A stretch of DNA of 64,000 nt from NCBI RefSeq assembly GCF_001661595.2, contig NZ_LYPF02000027.1, forward strand, positions 1-64,000. The letters run 5' to 3'. Shown in pieces: positions 27,639-37,037 of the stretch. The position numbers and the translations under genes were made by a program. A model generated the notes under the pieces. The model saw only the letters and a list, made by a program, of their open reading frames with translations. It ran no database searches and was not told the origin of the DNA. Each line of letters opens with the position of its first letter. Within the stretch, counting starts at the first letter, position 1. This stretch comes from Crocinitomix algicola (GTDB taxonomy: Bacteria > Bacteroidota > Bacteroidia > Flavobacteriales_D > Crocinitomicaceae).

Positions 27639-28826
27639 TTATTCTACCTGTATTACTAGGCCCTTTAAGTATTCACCTTCAGGATGAGTAGAACTAATTG
27701 GATGGTCAGCGGGTTGATGCAATTGCTCAAGAATTCTTACTTTACGTTCGGCAGCAATTGAGGCGGCAATTACCGTATTTGTAAAAAGTTGCTTGTCCAC
27801 CACCTGTGAGCAACTAAAGGTGAAAATAATTCCACCCGGTTTAATTTGACGAATCGCATGAGCGTTCAATCTCTTATAACCTTGAACGGCATTATGTTTA
27901 GCAGAGCGATGTTTAGCGAAAGCCGGTGGATCTAGGATAATAATGTCATAATCTTCTGGTAAATCCTTTATAAAATCCATTGCATCATCAACGATTGATT
28001 TGTGTTTTGATTGATCAAAATCACCCAAAGCAACATTTTCATCGGTGAGGTCGATAGCTTTTTGAGAGGCATCAAGTGAGTGTACGAGTTTGGCGCCAGC
28101 GTTTAAGGCAAAGATTGAGAATCCGCCAGAATAGCAGAAAGTATTTAACACCTTTTTGCCTTTCGCATATTGTCCAAGGAGCCTTCTGTTTTCACGTTGA
28201 TCGATAAAAAAACCTGTTTTTTGACCGGTTACCCAATTGATGGCAAATTTATTATCGTATTCCAACGCAATTTGAGGAGTTTCTACCTCATTGTGTAGGA
28301 ATCGATCGCCCGTATAATCTTCATATGTTTTTGGCAATGTTCCAGAACATTTTAGATAGATCGATTTTACATCATCGCCAATCACAGTCAATAGAGCAGA
28401 TTTGATTTTTTCTACATCAAGGTACATTCCAATACTATGACATTGAATTACGATATGGCCGTTATAATGATCGATGATAAGACCGGGTAAAAAATCCCCT
28501 TCAGCATGTATTAAGCGGAATATATTAGTTTGTTTGTTGTTTGTTAAACCAAGTGCTTGCCTTAAATTATATGCTGAACGAATACGGTCTTCGTAAAGAT
28601 TATCACTTAGTTCTTCATCTGCAAAGAGAAGCACCCGAACCATTATACTGCCGTTTTGGAAATGACCGTAACCGAGGTGTCGTCCTTTATTGGCGATTAT
28701 TTCCACAAAATCACCTTCATGGACATCACCTTCAATTTCTTTTATTGCGCCAGAGAAAACCCAAGGATGTTTTCTAGCAATTGATTTATCTTTTCCGGGT
28801 TTTAGCCTAATTTTTACAATTTCCAC
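27639..28826 (-). CDS. RlmI-like class I rRNA methyltransferase
   Basis: This 395-aa protein has an N-terminal PUA domain (KIRLKPGKDKSIARKHPWVFSGAI, about 4-75), a middle EEHEE-type domain and a SAM-binding domain with VLNTFCYSGGFSIFALNAGA (about 228-247) and the cytosine-methylation motif IILDPPAFAKHR near 293-304. This architecture matches RlmI, which makes m5C1962 in 23S rRNA. First gene of the operon with MATE and fmt. Confidence 0.88.
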   Translation of the reverse strand: MEIVKIRLKPGKDKSIARKHPWVFSGAIKEIEGDVHEGDFVEIIANKGRHLGYGHFQNGSIMVRVLLFADEELSDNLYEDRIRSAYNLRQALGLTNNKQTNIFRLIHAEGDFLPGLIIDHYNGHIVIQCHSIGMYLDVEKIKSALLTVIGDDVKSIYLKCSGTLPKTYEDYTGDRFLHNEVETPQIALEYDNKFAINWVTGQKTGFFIDQRENRRLLGQYAKGKKVLNTFCYSGGFSIFALNAGAKLVHSLDASQKAIDLTDENVALGDFDQSKHKSIVDDAMDFIKDLPEDYDIIILDPPAFAKHRSAKHNAVQGYKRLNAHAIRQIKPGGIIFTFSCSQVVDKQLFTNTVIAASIAAERKVRILEQLHQPADHPISSTHPEGEYLKGLVIQVE

Positions 28827-29070
28827 AATACTTGATTTTAGTCGTGCAAAAATACGATTAGTCCTTGAATATGCAAAGTGCTAATTTTTATAGGACCAAA
28901 TTTGGGTTAGCTACGAATGGAATTGCAAGTTGTAGATAAATTCTTCCAGCATCCTTATGATTTATGGTTTTAACCAAAGAACGGTATAAATGATTGAAAT
29001 TTTGATAATTTAAATCAAATGTTTCAACCGTTTTTATGGAACTTTCGTTATCACGATTAAAAAGAAGCTT

Positions 29071-29991
29071 ATGAAACGAAACTTACTTATTTACCTTGCT
29101 TTCTGTACTGGAGTAACCTGGGGACAAGATGTTAATCAGGACTTTGATGGTGCGGATACTTTGGCTTGTTGTTCTATTTTTATTGAATTGGATACAGCTG
29201 CAGAAAATAATTGGCAGATTGGACCACCGACCAAAGAACTATTTGACAGTCCGTTTTCTCCACCAAATGTATTAGTTACGGATACAATCAATCCCTACAC
29301 TGACAATGCTATTTCTAGATTTAATTTTGAAATCGAATTGACTGAAGAAATCGAAATCTACGGAATTTATGCGATGCAATGGACCCAGAAAATCGATATC
29401 GATTCAATAAATGATATTGGTTATATCGAATATTCTGGTGACGGAGAAGAGTGGGAAAGCGTATTCGGTAGTCCTTATGTATATAGTTTTTACGGGTATG
29501 GCGCTGATGATGTTGACACTACAGATAGTGGAATAGTCGGATTTCAAGGAACCAATGATACTTGGGAAGATATTTGGCTGTGTTTTGATTTGTCATGGAT
29601 GTCTTCTACTGATACGTTTCGCTTGCGGTATACCCTTGAATCGGATACTGTTGAAAATGAAGGTCATGATGGTTGGATGATTGATAATTTAAGTGCGCAT
29701 ATTACTTGGTTTCACACAATAAATGAAAATGAACAAGATAATTATCTCGAAATTTTTCCAAACCCTACTTACGGCGTGGTTAATATTCAAGCACGAAAAA
29801 CAACAGCATATCATGTAATTGAAGAAATGCAACTTATGGATATTAATGGGAAAATTATACGTGAGTATGGATTAAGTCCGACTAAATTTGAGATTGACTT
29901 AAGGGATCTGCCCGATGGAGTATATATTTTGAAGATAAGAACGAATATGCAGACAGAAACTTTTAAAATAATTCGTGAACCACGTAACTAA
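29071..29991 (+). CDS. T9SS-secreted protein of unknown function
   Basis: This 306-aa secreted protein has a signal peptide MKRNLLIYLAFCTGVTWGQ. A central beta-sandwich (about 20-215) with IEYSGDGEEWESVF and GHDGWMIDNLSAHI resembles the MAM/jelly-roll modules of the 11613-14093 protein. The C-terminal IFPNPTYGVVNIQ...LPDGVYILKI is a type A T9SS sorting domain. It overlaps the following peroxidase gene by 17 bp, so the two are translated from one message. No catalytic motif was seen. Confidence 0.78.
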   Translation: MKRNLLIYLAFCTGVTWGQDVNQDFDGADTLACCSIFIELDTAAENNWQIGPPTKELFDSPFSPPNVLVTDTINPYTDNAISRFNFEIELTEEIEIYGIYAMQWTQKIDIDSINDIGYIEYSGDGEEWESVFGSPYVYSFYGYGADDVDTTDSGIVGFQGTNDTWEDIWLCFDLSWMSSTDTFRLRYTLESDTVENEGHDGWMIDNLSAHITWFHTINENEQDNYLEIFPNPTYGVVNIQARKTTAYHVIEEMQLMDINGKIIREYGLSPTKFEIDLRDLPDGVYILKIRTNMQTETFKIIREPRN

Positions 29992-31054
29992 TTTTACTGT
30001 ATTTCTCCTTTTATTTCTAGCGCTGTACTTTGGTCTCTCGTTTGCTTTAGAAGAGGATAAAATAACAGTTTATCAATTTGAGAAAATAGATTACTTTACA
30101 GAAATGCCAATTTCAGAAGATAACTTGGTAACGGAACAAGGAGTTGCCCTAGGTAGATTGCTTTTTTATGACCCTATTCTGTCTCGAGATAGTACTTTTT
30201 CATGTGTGTCTTGCCACCTTCAGGAGAATGCTTTTGCTAGTACTGAGCAATTCGATAAGGGTTTGGACGGCGAATTAATGCGGCGTAATACTATGCCTTT
30301 ATTCAATTTGGCATGGTATGAAGGTTTTTTTTGGGATGGACGTGCAAATGCAATTGAAACGCAGGTTTTTCATCCAGTAAGGGATGTTAAAGAAATGGAT
30401 TTAACTTGGGAAGAAGCTGAAAAACGAATTAGAAGAAGCAGCTTTTATCCCACATATTTTTATGAGGCATTCGGTTCGTTTGAAATTGATAGCGTAAAAA
30501 TCGCAAATGCAATTGCACAATTTGAGCGAACAATGATTTCAGCAAATTCTAAATTTGATCAGGTTCTTAGAGGGGAATCATATTTAACGACGGATGAATA
30601 TGAAGGTTTTGGTTTGATGAATAACCAGGTAAAAGGGAATTGTTTGCACTGTCATGTAACGGATGGTAATGGATTAGGAACTACTGGAAGATTTGCAAAT
30701 AATGGACTGGACACAGCAAGTTATCCCAATAGCTTTAAAGACATCGGCCGAATGGAAAGTTCTGGTAAACACGAAGACGCTGGGGTTTTCAAAATTCCGA
30801 GTTTAAGAAATCTTGCCTTCACTGCTCCGTATATGCACGACGGTCGATTTCAAACGCTTCGAGAGGTTTTAGATTTTTATAGCAGTGGAATCCAACCTTC
30901 CTTTTCAATTGATAATAAAATGGCCTTTGCACATCAAGGTGGCATTCGCTTAACGGAAGAAGAAAAAGATAAAATTTTGATGTTTTTGGCAACCTTGTCC
31001 GATTCAAGCTTTATAATTGACCCAAAATATTCGAATCCATTTCCATTGGATTAA
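29975..31054 (+). CDS. Di-haem cytochrome c peroxidase / MauG-like protein
   Basis: This 359-aa periplasmic protein begins at a GTG inside the end of the T9SS gene and has an N-terminal hydrophobic anchor or signal (FTVFLLLFLALYFGLSFA). Two c-type haem motifs are present: CVSCH at 77-81 and CLHCH at 223-227. GRLLFYDPILSRD, FWDGRA and the terminal APYMHDGRFQTLREVLDFY are the standard blocks of the bacterial di-haem peroxidase family. It reduces hydrogen peroxide or acts as a MauG-like oxidase. Physical coupling with a T9SS cargo gene is unusual. Confidence 0.9.
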   Translation: MNHVTNFTVFLLLFLALYFGLSFALEEDKITVYQFEKIDYFTEMPISEDNLVTEQGVALGRLLFYDPILSRDSTFSCVSCHLQENAFASTEQFDKGLDGELMRRNTMPLFNLAWYEGFFWDGRANAIETQVFHPVRDVKEMDLTWEEAEKRIRRSSFYPTYFYEAFGSFEIDSVKIANAIAQFERTMISANSKFDQVLRGESYLTTDEYEGFGLMNNQVKGNCLHCHVTDGNGLGTTGRFANNGLDTASYPNSFKDIGRMESSGKHEDAGVFKIPSLRNLAFTAPYMHDGRFQTLREVLDFYSSGIQPSFSIDNKMAFAHQGGIRLTEEEKDKILMFLATLSDSSFIIDPKYSNPFPLD

Positions 31055-31084
31055 CAACTTCAAAATTACTCATCTAATTAAAAT

Positions 31085-31405
31085 AGTCAGCGCAAGCGTC
31101 CCCGGTAGCGATACCATTAAAACAAGGAACCAAAATGCGCGATCGTTCTTGCTTGCGATACCACTAATACTAGGTACTAAAAGGCGCAAGCGTCCCCGGT
31201 AGCGATACCATTAAAACAAGGAACCAAAATGCGCAAGCGTCCCCGCTTGCGATACCACTAATACTAGGTACTAATAGGCGCAAGCGTCCCCGGTAGCGAT
31301 ACCATTAAAACAAGGAACCAAAATGCCCGATCGTTCTTGCTTGCGATACCACTAATACTAGGTACTAATAGGCGCAAGCATCCCCGTTTGTGATACCACT
31401 CAGAA
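31085..31405. repeat. REP array upstream of the RAYT gene
   Basis: About seven units of roughly 47 bp repeat in tandem. Each has a palindromic core of the type gcaagcgtccccgcttgc followed by 'gataccattaaaac' or 'gataccactaatac' and 'aggagcc/aggtact'. Alternate units have a weakened palindrome (ccccggtagc) or diverged core (gatcgttcttgcttgc). No coding sequence is supported here. Confidence 0.85.
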
Positions 31406-31552
31406 AGTAATTTTTGAAGATTTGCCAAGCTTACTACACTGATCAACGGCCAATACCTACCGCTATACATCTCAGAGCAATAAAGTCCAACTATATTTTA
31501 TTTTAAATCTTTTCTATTTCCTATAGAATTATTAACTTACAAATAAACCCAA

Positions 31553-32107
31553 ATGTCAACGAAGTACAAATTTCATAATCCTGATGGTGCATATTTTGTA
31601 AGTTTCGCTATTGTAAATTGGTACAATCTTTTTACTCAAGAGGTGTATTTTAATGTCTTGATTGATTGTGTTAATTATCTGCGTAAACACAAAGGAATGG
31701 AGCTTTATGCTTATTGTTTTATGCCGAATCATGTTCATATGGTATTCGGTTCAAAAACAGGTGAGCCATCCAATTTGATGCGAGATTTTAAAGGTTACAC
31801 GGCTAAACAACTGATAGAGGTGGTTAAAGGAAATCCGAATGACAACAGAAAAGACTTAATTATAGGTATGTTTAAGAAGGCTGGTAGATTTAAAAGTAAT
31901 ATCAAAAATTATCAAGTTTGGCAACATGAAAGTCATCCAATAGAAGTATATAGCAAAAAATTTGTTCGACAAAAGGTAAATTACATACATAAGAATCCAG
32001 TGGTTGCGGGATTGTGTCGATTCCCTGAGGATTATATTTACAGTAGTGCTCGGAATTATGCTGAAAAACAAATTGTGATGGAAATAGATATGATGGACAG
32101 TTATTAA
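31553..32107 (+). CDS. REP-associated tyrosine transposase (RAYT, Y1/TnpA_REP)
   Basis: This 184-aa single-domain Y1 transposase has the HUH motif PNHVHMVF with His60 and His62. The probable catalytic Tyr144 lies in KVNYIHKNPVVAG, the classic RAYT segment. It would nick and join single-stranded DNA at REP hairpins. It is flanked on both sides by arrays of REP palindromes, including an inverted copy immediately downstream (32131-32153), the arrangement of a RAYT/REP locus. The ORF looks intact. Confidence 0.9.
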   Translation: MSTKYKFHNPDGAYFVSFAIVNWYNLFTQEVYFNVLIDCVNYLRKHKGMELYAYCFMPNHVHMVFGSKTGEPSNLMRDFKGYTAKQLIEVVKGNPNDNRKDLIIGMFKKAGRFKSNIKNYQVWQHESHPIEVYSKKFVRQKVNYIHKNPVVAGLCRFPEDYIYSSARNYAEKQIVMEIDMMDSY

Positions 32108-32124
32108 TTCAAGTTAGGTTAAAT

Positions 32125-32512
32125 TCGGTAGTCACAAGCGGGGACGCTTGCGCCTACCTTCACAGAGTACAAGAAGTTTAAATCCTCTGGTTATCGCGAT
32201 CTAAGATTCTTGCGTCTAAATTTTCTTCGGATCTGTAATTTAAAACAGTCAGCGCAAGCGTCCCCGCTTGCGATACCATTAACACCAGGAGCCAAAAGGC
32301 GCAAGCGTCCCCGGTTGCGATACCATTAACACCAGGAGCCAAAAGGCGCAAGCGTCCCCGCTTGCGATACCATTAAAACCAGGAGCCAAAAGGCGCAAGC
32401 GTCCCCGGTTGCGATACCACTAATACTAGGTGCTAATAGGCGCAAGCGTCCCTGCTTGCGATACCATTAAAACCAGGAGCTAAAATGCATGATCGTCCTT
32501 CTTTGCGATACT
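32125..32512. repeat. REP array downstream of the RAYT gene
   Basis: One inverted REP (caagcggggacgcttg at 32131) sits just after the transposase. From about 32250 there are six direct units of the same 47-bp type as the upstream array, the last one diverged. The 475-bp gap to the next gene holds nothing else recognisable. Confidence 0.85.
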
Positions 32513-32582
32513 ATTTTCAAAAATCGTATAAATCAAATCAACAAAAAGCAATTATCGCCTTTCTTTCCCTACTTTTGTAATC

Positions 32583-33236
32583 ATGCAAAAACAAGAAATT
32601 ATTCAAGCTGTTGCAAACCATTTCAAAGAGGAATTTGCGCATGAGTCAACAGGGCATGACTGGTTCCACATAGAACGTGTTTGGAAGAATGCTAAACTTA
32701 TTAATAAGGATGAAAACGCGGATAGTTTTATTGTCGAACTAGCCGCTTTAATGCATGATATTGCAGATCATAAATTTGTAGAGGATGCAGATGAAGTAGC
32801 GAAAAAACGAACGGTTAGTTTACTCGCTAATTTGGGAGTTGAACAAAATATAATTGATCAAGTTGTTCATATTGTACTCAATAGTTCGTTTAAAGGTGGA
32901 GTAGGAGCTAATAAGATGAAATTAAAAGAAGGACTTATTGTTCAAGACGCCGATCGATTGGACGCAATTGGTGCGATAGGAATTGCAAGGACATTCGCTT
33001 TTGGAGGTAAGTTTGGTTCGCAAATTTATAATCCAGAAATTGAACCTATGACTTTCAAGAATGCCGAAGAATATCGCAAAAATCGATCCCATACAATCAA
33101 CCATTTTTACGAAAAATTATTACTTTTAAAAGACGGTATGAACACCGCAACAGGTAGAAAGTTAGCGGAAGATCGGCATAAATATATGGAAGAGTTTCTC
33201 CATCAGTTTTATGCGGAATGGGAAGGGGAGAAATAA
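32583..33236 (+). CDS. HD-domain phosphohydrolase
   Basis: This 217-aa metal-dependent phosphohydrolase has His29 in HDWFHIERV, the HD pair His58-Asp59 in ALMHDIADHKF and a later Asp in VQDADRLDAIGAIGIAR. The overall pattern matches the YedJ-like HD family (uncharacterised nucleotidase or phosphatase). A TACTTTTG box at 32571-32578 lies only 5 bp before the ATG, suggesting a very short or absent leader, or chance. It is followed at 15 bp by an outer-membrane protein gene. Confidence 0.85.
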   Translation: MQKQEIIQAVANHFKEEFAHESTGHDWFHIERVWKNAKLINKDENADSFIVELAALMHDIADHKFVEDADEVAKKRTVSLLANLGVEQNIIDQVVHIVLNSSFKGGVGANKMKLKEGLIVQDADRLDAIGAIGIARTFAFGGKFGSQIYNPEIEPMTFKNAEEYRKNRSHTINHFYEKLLLLKDGMNTATGRKLAEDRHKYMEEFLHQFYAEWEGEK

Positions 33237-33251
33237 ACGAAACAATTTATA

Positions 33252-33857
33252 ATGAGAAAGATTTTTTATATCGCTGTACTTATTATTTCCATCGGGTCTT
33301 ACGGTCAAGAAGGAGTTAAGGTCGGTTTAAATGTATCACCCGGTTTTAAGGTAAACATGTCAAAACAAAAAGGGACAGGTTTAAGAAATAATAACACAGG
33401 TTACGGGTTTAATGTTGGATTGCCGGTTAAAGTTTGGGTTTCAGAATTTACGGCGTTAAATACAGGTGTGAATTATGATTTTGCAGCATTTGATTCTTAT
33501 TTTGATGGACTGTTAATATCAAGTTTCAGGGTTAGCGCAATTGATGTGCCTGTCCTTTTCAATATACACATGAGTGGACAATATTATGGTCTACTAGGAG
33601 GAGGTGTTGCGTATAATTTGCGAGTTGCTGATTTAAACGCTGCCTTAGGAACAAACCTTACCGGTGTTTCCAATCGAATTCAACCTTATCTATCGGTGGG
33701 AATAAATAATTTAATGGAAAAAGACTTTGGCTTACTTGAAATTGGAATTTTAGGGCGTTATCAACTATTAGATATTTGGAAATCATCCTACCAACCCTAT
33801 GAAAATATCAGCTCGCACTTAGTTTCATTGGATTTATTGTTTCGATATTATTTTTAA
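33252..33857 (+). CDS. Outer-membrane beta-barrel (PorT-like) protein
   Basis: This 201-aa protein has a signal peptide MRKIFYIAVLIISIGSYGQ and an eight-stranded barrel pattern. VKVGLNVSPGFK, LNTGVNYDF, IDVPVLFNI, YGLLGGGVAYNL and the final aromatic-ending strand LDLLFRYYF fit the 'outer membrane beta-barrel domain' (PorT-type) family. Function is unknown. It is probably co-transcribed with the HD protein just upstream. Confidence 0.8.
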   Translation: MRKIFYIAVLIISIGSYGQEGVKVGLNVSPGFKVNMSKQKGTGLRNNNTGYGFNVGLPVKVWVSEFTALNTGVNYDFAAFDSYFDGLLISSFRVSAIDVPVLFNIHMSGQYYGLLGGGVAYNLRVADLNAALGTNLTGVSNRIQPYLSVGINNLMEKDFGLLEIGILGRYQLLDIWKSSYQPYENISSHLVSLDLLFRYYF

Positions 33858-33980
33858 CAGCATAAAATCATCGTAAACCTGTAACCAATCCCTCTATTTT
33901 AAGTAATATAAATTATCCCGTAATGATGGTATAATTGTTGTCTTTCAAAGTGCAAGACAAATTACCGTAAAGAAATTAGA

Positions 33981-36071
33981 ATGAATTTGAAGAAAAAACT
34001 ACTGACTTTAATCGTATTACCGTTGTTAGTTCAACCCACATTATTTGCACAAGAAGAAGAAGATGAAAGGTGCATGATGCCTGAAGATAAAAAAGTGGTT
34101 AAACTTTTGAAAGAGGCGGAGAGTGGAAAAAATGATGACCGAACGCGATCAATGGCCTTTGCAGAGTCTGTAAAGCTTGCGCCTGATAATGCTTACGTTT
34201 ATTATGCATATGCCGTGTATAACTTTGGAAAAGCGGATGCTTTACAAAAACAGTTTGATGAGGGTAGAGCTAATTTTAATCAACTTGAAACTGCTTATAA
34301 AGGTGCAGCAACAGCCTATAAAAAAGTCATTGAAAACTGTTCAGATTTCCATTCTGATGCTTATTATAAACTTGGTTATATCTATTATTTATTAGGAGAT
34401 AAGGCGCAAGCCGCCGGTTATTTTCAGTCTTTTGTTGATTTTTCATCTAAGGACCCAGATAAATACAGCGATACTTATTCAAAAAATAAAGCCGATGTAG
34501 AGCAAATACTTCCTGAAATGGCATTTTTTGAAGAGTTTTATAAAAATGAGGTTCCATTTGACCCTAAGAATGTTGCAAATGTAAGTTCGGATAAAGATGA
34601 ATATCTGCCAATTATATCTCCTGATAACCAATTGATATTTTATACCCGAAGAGGTAAATCGGATAATCCCGGTGGTGTGGTAGAATTGGTTGAAGAGAAA
34701 TTTACCATGAGTGAACGTAAAGATGTAAATTCGCCTTTTAACAAAGGAGAGGCTTTACGAAACCCTTTTAATACTGGGGAGTTTTTGAATTATGGCGGAG
34801 TTTCTTTGTCCTTGGATAATAAAGAAATGTTCATTTGTGCATGTGAATCCGTTCCACCACCACAAAAGATTAATTGTGATTTATACAGAACTACTTTTGA
34901 AAGAAGTGGAGAGGGAGGCTATGACTTTACTTGGACTCCTTTGGAAAACCTAGGGCCAAATATTAATACTCCGGATGGATGGGAAGCGCAGCCTACCTTA
35001 TCCCCAGACGGGAATACATTATATTTTGCTTCATGGAGAGAGGGATCTCAATTAACAGATATATACTTCAGTAAACGGCAAAAAGATGGTTCGTGGGGAA
35101 GGGCAAATCCTGTTCCTGGGCCAATCAATTCAGCTGGTCATGATAAAGGTCCTTTTATTCATCAAGACAGTGAAACGATGTATTTTGTATCTGATTGTAC
35201 GCCAGATAGACCGGGTGCTGGTGGATCTGATATGTTCTATAGTCGAATGAAGGAAGATGGATCGTGGGATGAGCCTAAAAATATAGGTTATCCGATAAAT
35301 ACCTCTGGCAATGAAGTGGGGATGGTTGTTTCTACGGATGGTCATCTGGCTTATTTTGCTTCTAGAAATGCAAATTCTAAGGGATTTGATATTTTTTATT
35401 TCGAACTATATGAAGAAGCTCGTCCACAAAAAGTAAAGTTTATTTCTGGTGTAGTTAAAGATGAGGCTGGAGAACCTATAAATGATGCTGTTGTTGAAGT
35501 TTCATATAAAGATTCTAAAGAGAATGTTGAGATAAAAGTAAATGGGGATGATGGTAAGTTTGCGGCCATTGTAAATGTGGATGAAGAAAAACCTGAAGAT
35601 GTCATGGTAACTATAAAGAAAAAAGGTCATTCTTTCGATACAAAGCTTTATAAAGCAGAGGATTTAGCAGATGAAACAGCGGTATATGAAGAGGAAATTG
35701 CTATGGAGATTGATACGATAGAAGTTGGGAAAGCGTTTACTATTGATGATATATTATATGCTACCGATTCATATGAACTCTCAAGTGATGCAAAATTTAT
35801 ATTGGATCAATTTGCAAAGTTTTTGGAAGAGAACCCAACTGTTGAGGTAACCATTCAAGGACATACTGATGATGTCGGCAATGACGCTACAAATAAAACA
35901 TTAAGTGCCAATCGTGCTAGAGGTGCAATGGAATATATTGCTTCCAGAGGTATTAGTTCTAATCGCTTAAAATCAGAAGGTTTTGGAGAGTCTAAGCCAA
36001 AAGTTCCGAATAATTCTGCAGAAAATCGTGCGAAAAACAGAAGAACCGATTTCTTAATCACTGCCTATTAA
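33981..36071 (+). CDS. PorE-like TPR / beta-propeller / OmpA protein
   Basis: This 696-aa envelope protein has a signal peptide ending LFAQ. Domains in order: TPR region (about 35-190), PD40-type beta-propeller blades (PIISPDNQLIFYTRR, QPTLSPDGNTLYFASW, PFIHQDSETMYFVSD, GMVVSTDGHLAYFAS; about 200-480), a carboxypeptidase-regulatory-like domain (ISGVVKDEAGEPINDAVVEV, about 488-575) and an OmpA peptidoglycan-binding domain (VTIQGHTDDVGND, NRAKNRRTDF). This order matches PorE of the T9SS, which links the machine to peptidoglycan. Paralogues with the same order exist, so the T9SS role is inferred. The stop overlaps the prmC start. Confidence 0.8.
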   Translation: MNLKKKLLTLIVLPLLVQPTLFAQEEEDERCMMPEDKKVVKLLKEAESGKNDDRTRSMAFAESVKLAPDNAYVYYAYAVYNFGKADALQKQFDEGRANFNQLETAYKGAATAYKKVIENCSDFHSDAYYKLGYIYYLLGDKAQAAGYFQSFVDFSSKDPDKYSDTYSKNKADVEQILPEMAFFEEFYKNEVPFDPKNVANVSSDKDEYLPIISPDNQLIFYTRRGKSDNPGGVVELVEEKFTMSERKDVNSPFNKGEALRNPFNTGEFLNYGGVSLSLDNKEMFICACESVPPPQKINCDLYRTTFERSGEGGYDFTWTPLENLGPNINTPDGWEAQPTLSPDGNTLYFASWREGSQLTDIYFSKRQKDGSWGRANPVPGPINSAGHDKGPFIHQDSETMYFVSDCTPDRPGAGGSDMFYSRMKEDGSWDEPKNIGYPINTSGNEVGMVVSTDGHLAYFASRNANSKGFDIFYFELYEEARPQKVKFISGVVKDEAGEPINDAVVEVSYKDSKENVEIKVNGDDGKFAAIVNVDEEKPEDVMVTIKKKGHSFDTKLYKAEDLADETAVYEEEIAMEIDTIEVGKAFTIDDILYATDSYELSSDAKFILDQFAKFLEENPTVEVTIQGHTDDVGNDATNKTLSANRARGAMEYIASRGISSNRLKSEGFGESKPKVPNNSAENRAKNRRTDFLITAY

Positions 36072-36925
36072 TGTTTGTAGCTTCAAATAAAATTCAGGCC
36101 ATTTACCCTTATTTTATGAATGAGCTGAATGGGATTTATGTGGAAAGGGAATTGGAGAATTTATTTTATTGGATGGTTGAGGATCGATTTGCCATCACAA
36201 GAATGGATTTTAAATGGAGTGATTATAGGTTGAGTGAATCTGAATTATTAACCATTCGTTCAATTGTAAAGCGTTTAAAAAACAAGGAACCGATTCAATA
36301 TATTCTTGGAAGCACTTATTTTTATAACGCTAAAATTTTAGTAAATCAACATACATTAATACCACGACCAGAAACTGAAGAATTAGTCGACTTGATTTTA
36401 AAGGAAAATGGTCCTAAAAAAACGCTATTAGATATTGGAACGGGTAGTGGTTGCATTCCAATAGCTTTAAAAAAAGAACGTTCAGACTGGGAAATTACAG
36501 GTTTGGATATTTCGCACGAAGCCATCTTATTAGCAAGTGAAACTGCTGAAATAAATTCCGTTAAAGTAAATTTTATCAATAAAAACATCTTGATAGACAA
36601 CTTAGATGTTTCAGGAAATTTTGATATTATCGTCAGTAATCCACCGTATGTGCTGGAATCAGACAAAAAAAACATGTCAGATAATGTTTTGAACTACGAG
36701 CCTCATTTGGCGTTGTTTGTAGACGATAATTCCCCTTTGCTATTTTATGAGCGAATTGCAGATATTGGACAAATTAAATTAAATAAAGACGGGAAATTAT
36801 ACTTTGAAATACACGAAAATTTTGGACGTGAAACAAAATTAATGCTGGAAAGTAAAGGATATTCTAATGTTAACATCCATAAAGATTTGCAAGGAAAAGA
36901 TCGAATGATTAGCGCAAATCTTTAA
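36071..36925 (+). CDS. prmC: Release factor glutamine methyltransferase PrmC
   Basis: This enzyme (284 aa) methylates the Gln of the GGQ motif in peptide-chain release factors. The SAM loop LLDIGTGSGCIPIALKK lies near 117-133 and the catalytic NPPY at 190-193. The N-terminal helical domain includes EPIQYILGSTYFYN and LIPRPETEELVDLI, both standard for PrmC. The ATG overlaps the previous stop (TAATG), implying coupling. A second ATG at 36116 would shorten it by 15 residues and is equally possible. Confidence 0.92.
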   Translation: MFVASNKIQAIYPYFMNELNGIYVERELENLFYWMVEDRFAITRMDFKWSDYRLSESELLTIRSIVKRLKNKEPIQYILGSTYFYNAKILVNQHTLIPRPETEELVDLILKENGPKKTLLDIGTGSGCIPIALKKERSDWEITGLDISHEAILLASETAEINSVKVNFINKNILIDNLDVSGNFDIIVSNPPYVLESDKKNMSDNVLNYEPHLALFVDDNSPLLFYERIADIGQIKLNKDGKLYFEIHENFGRETKLMLESKGYSNVNIHKDLQGKDRMISANL

Positions 36926-37012
36926 TCGTAGAGCAATCTCAATCTGCCTAATACATAAGAAGCAAAAAATAAAATGCCAAGTATTGAATAAGTACAAGGT
37001 GTATAGAAATTC

Positions 37013-37020
37013 TATATTTG
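37013..37020 (+). promoter_or_regulatory. -7 box before the phosphatase gene
   Basis: TATATTTG matches the Bacteroidota -7 consensus, 17 bp before the ATG at 37038. A TTG lies upstream but at longer than ideal spacing. Confidence 0.5.
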
Positions 37021-37037
37021 TGGGATAAATTAAAGTT

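Noticed and set aside
31017-31470. Small open frames crossing the REP array on both strands
   Set aside because: They arise from the repeats and have no family-like sequence or ribosome site.
31085-32512. Tandem 47-bp repeats considered as a CRISPR array
   Set aside because: Both the palindrome and the linker repeat, there are no unique spacers and no cas genes; a RAYT transposase sits between the arrays, so REP is the better reading.
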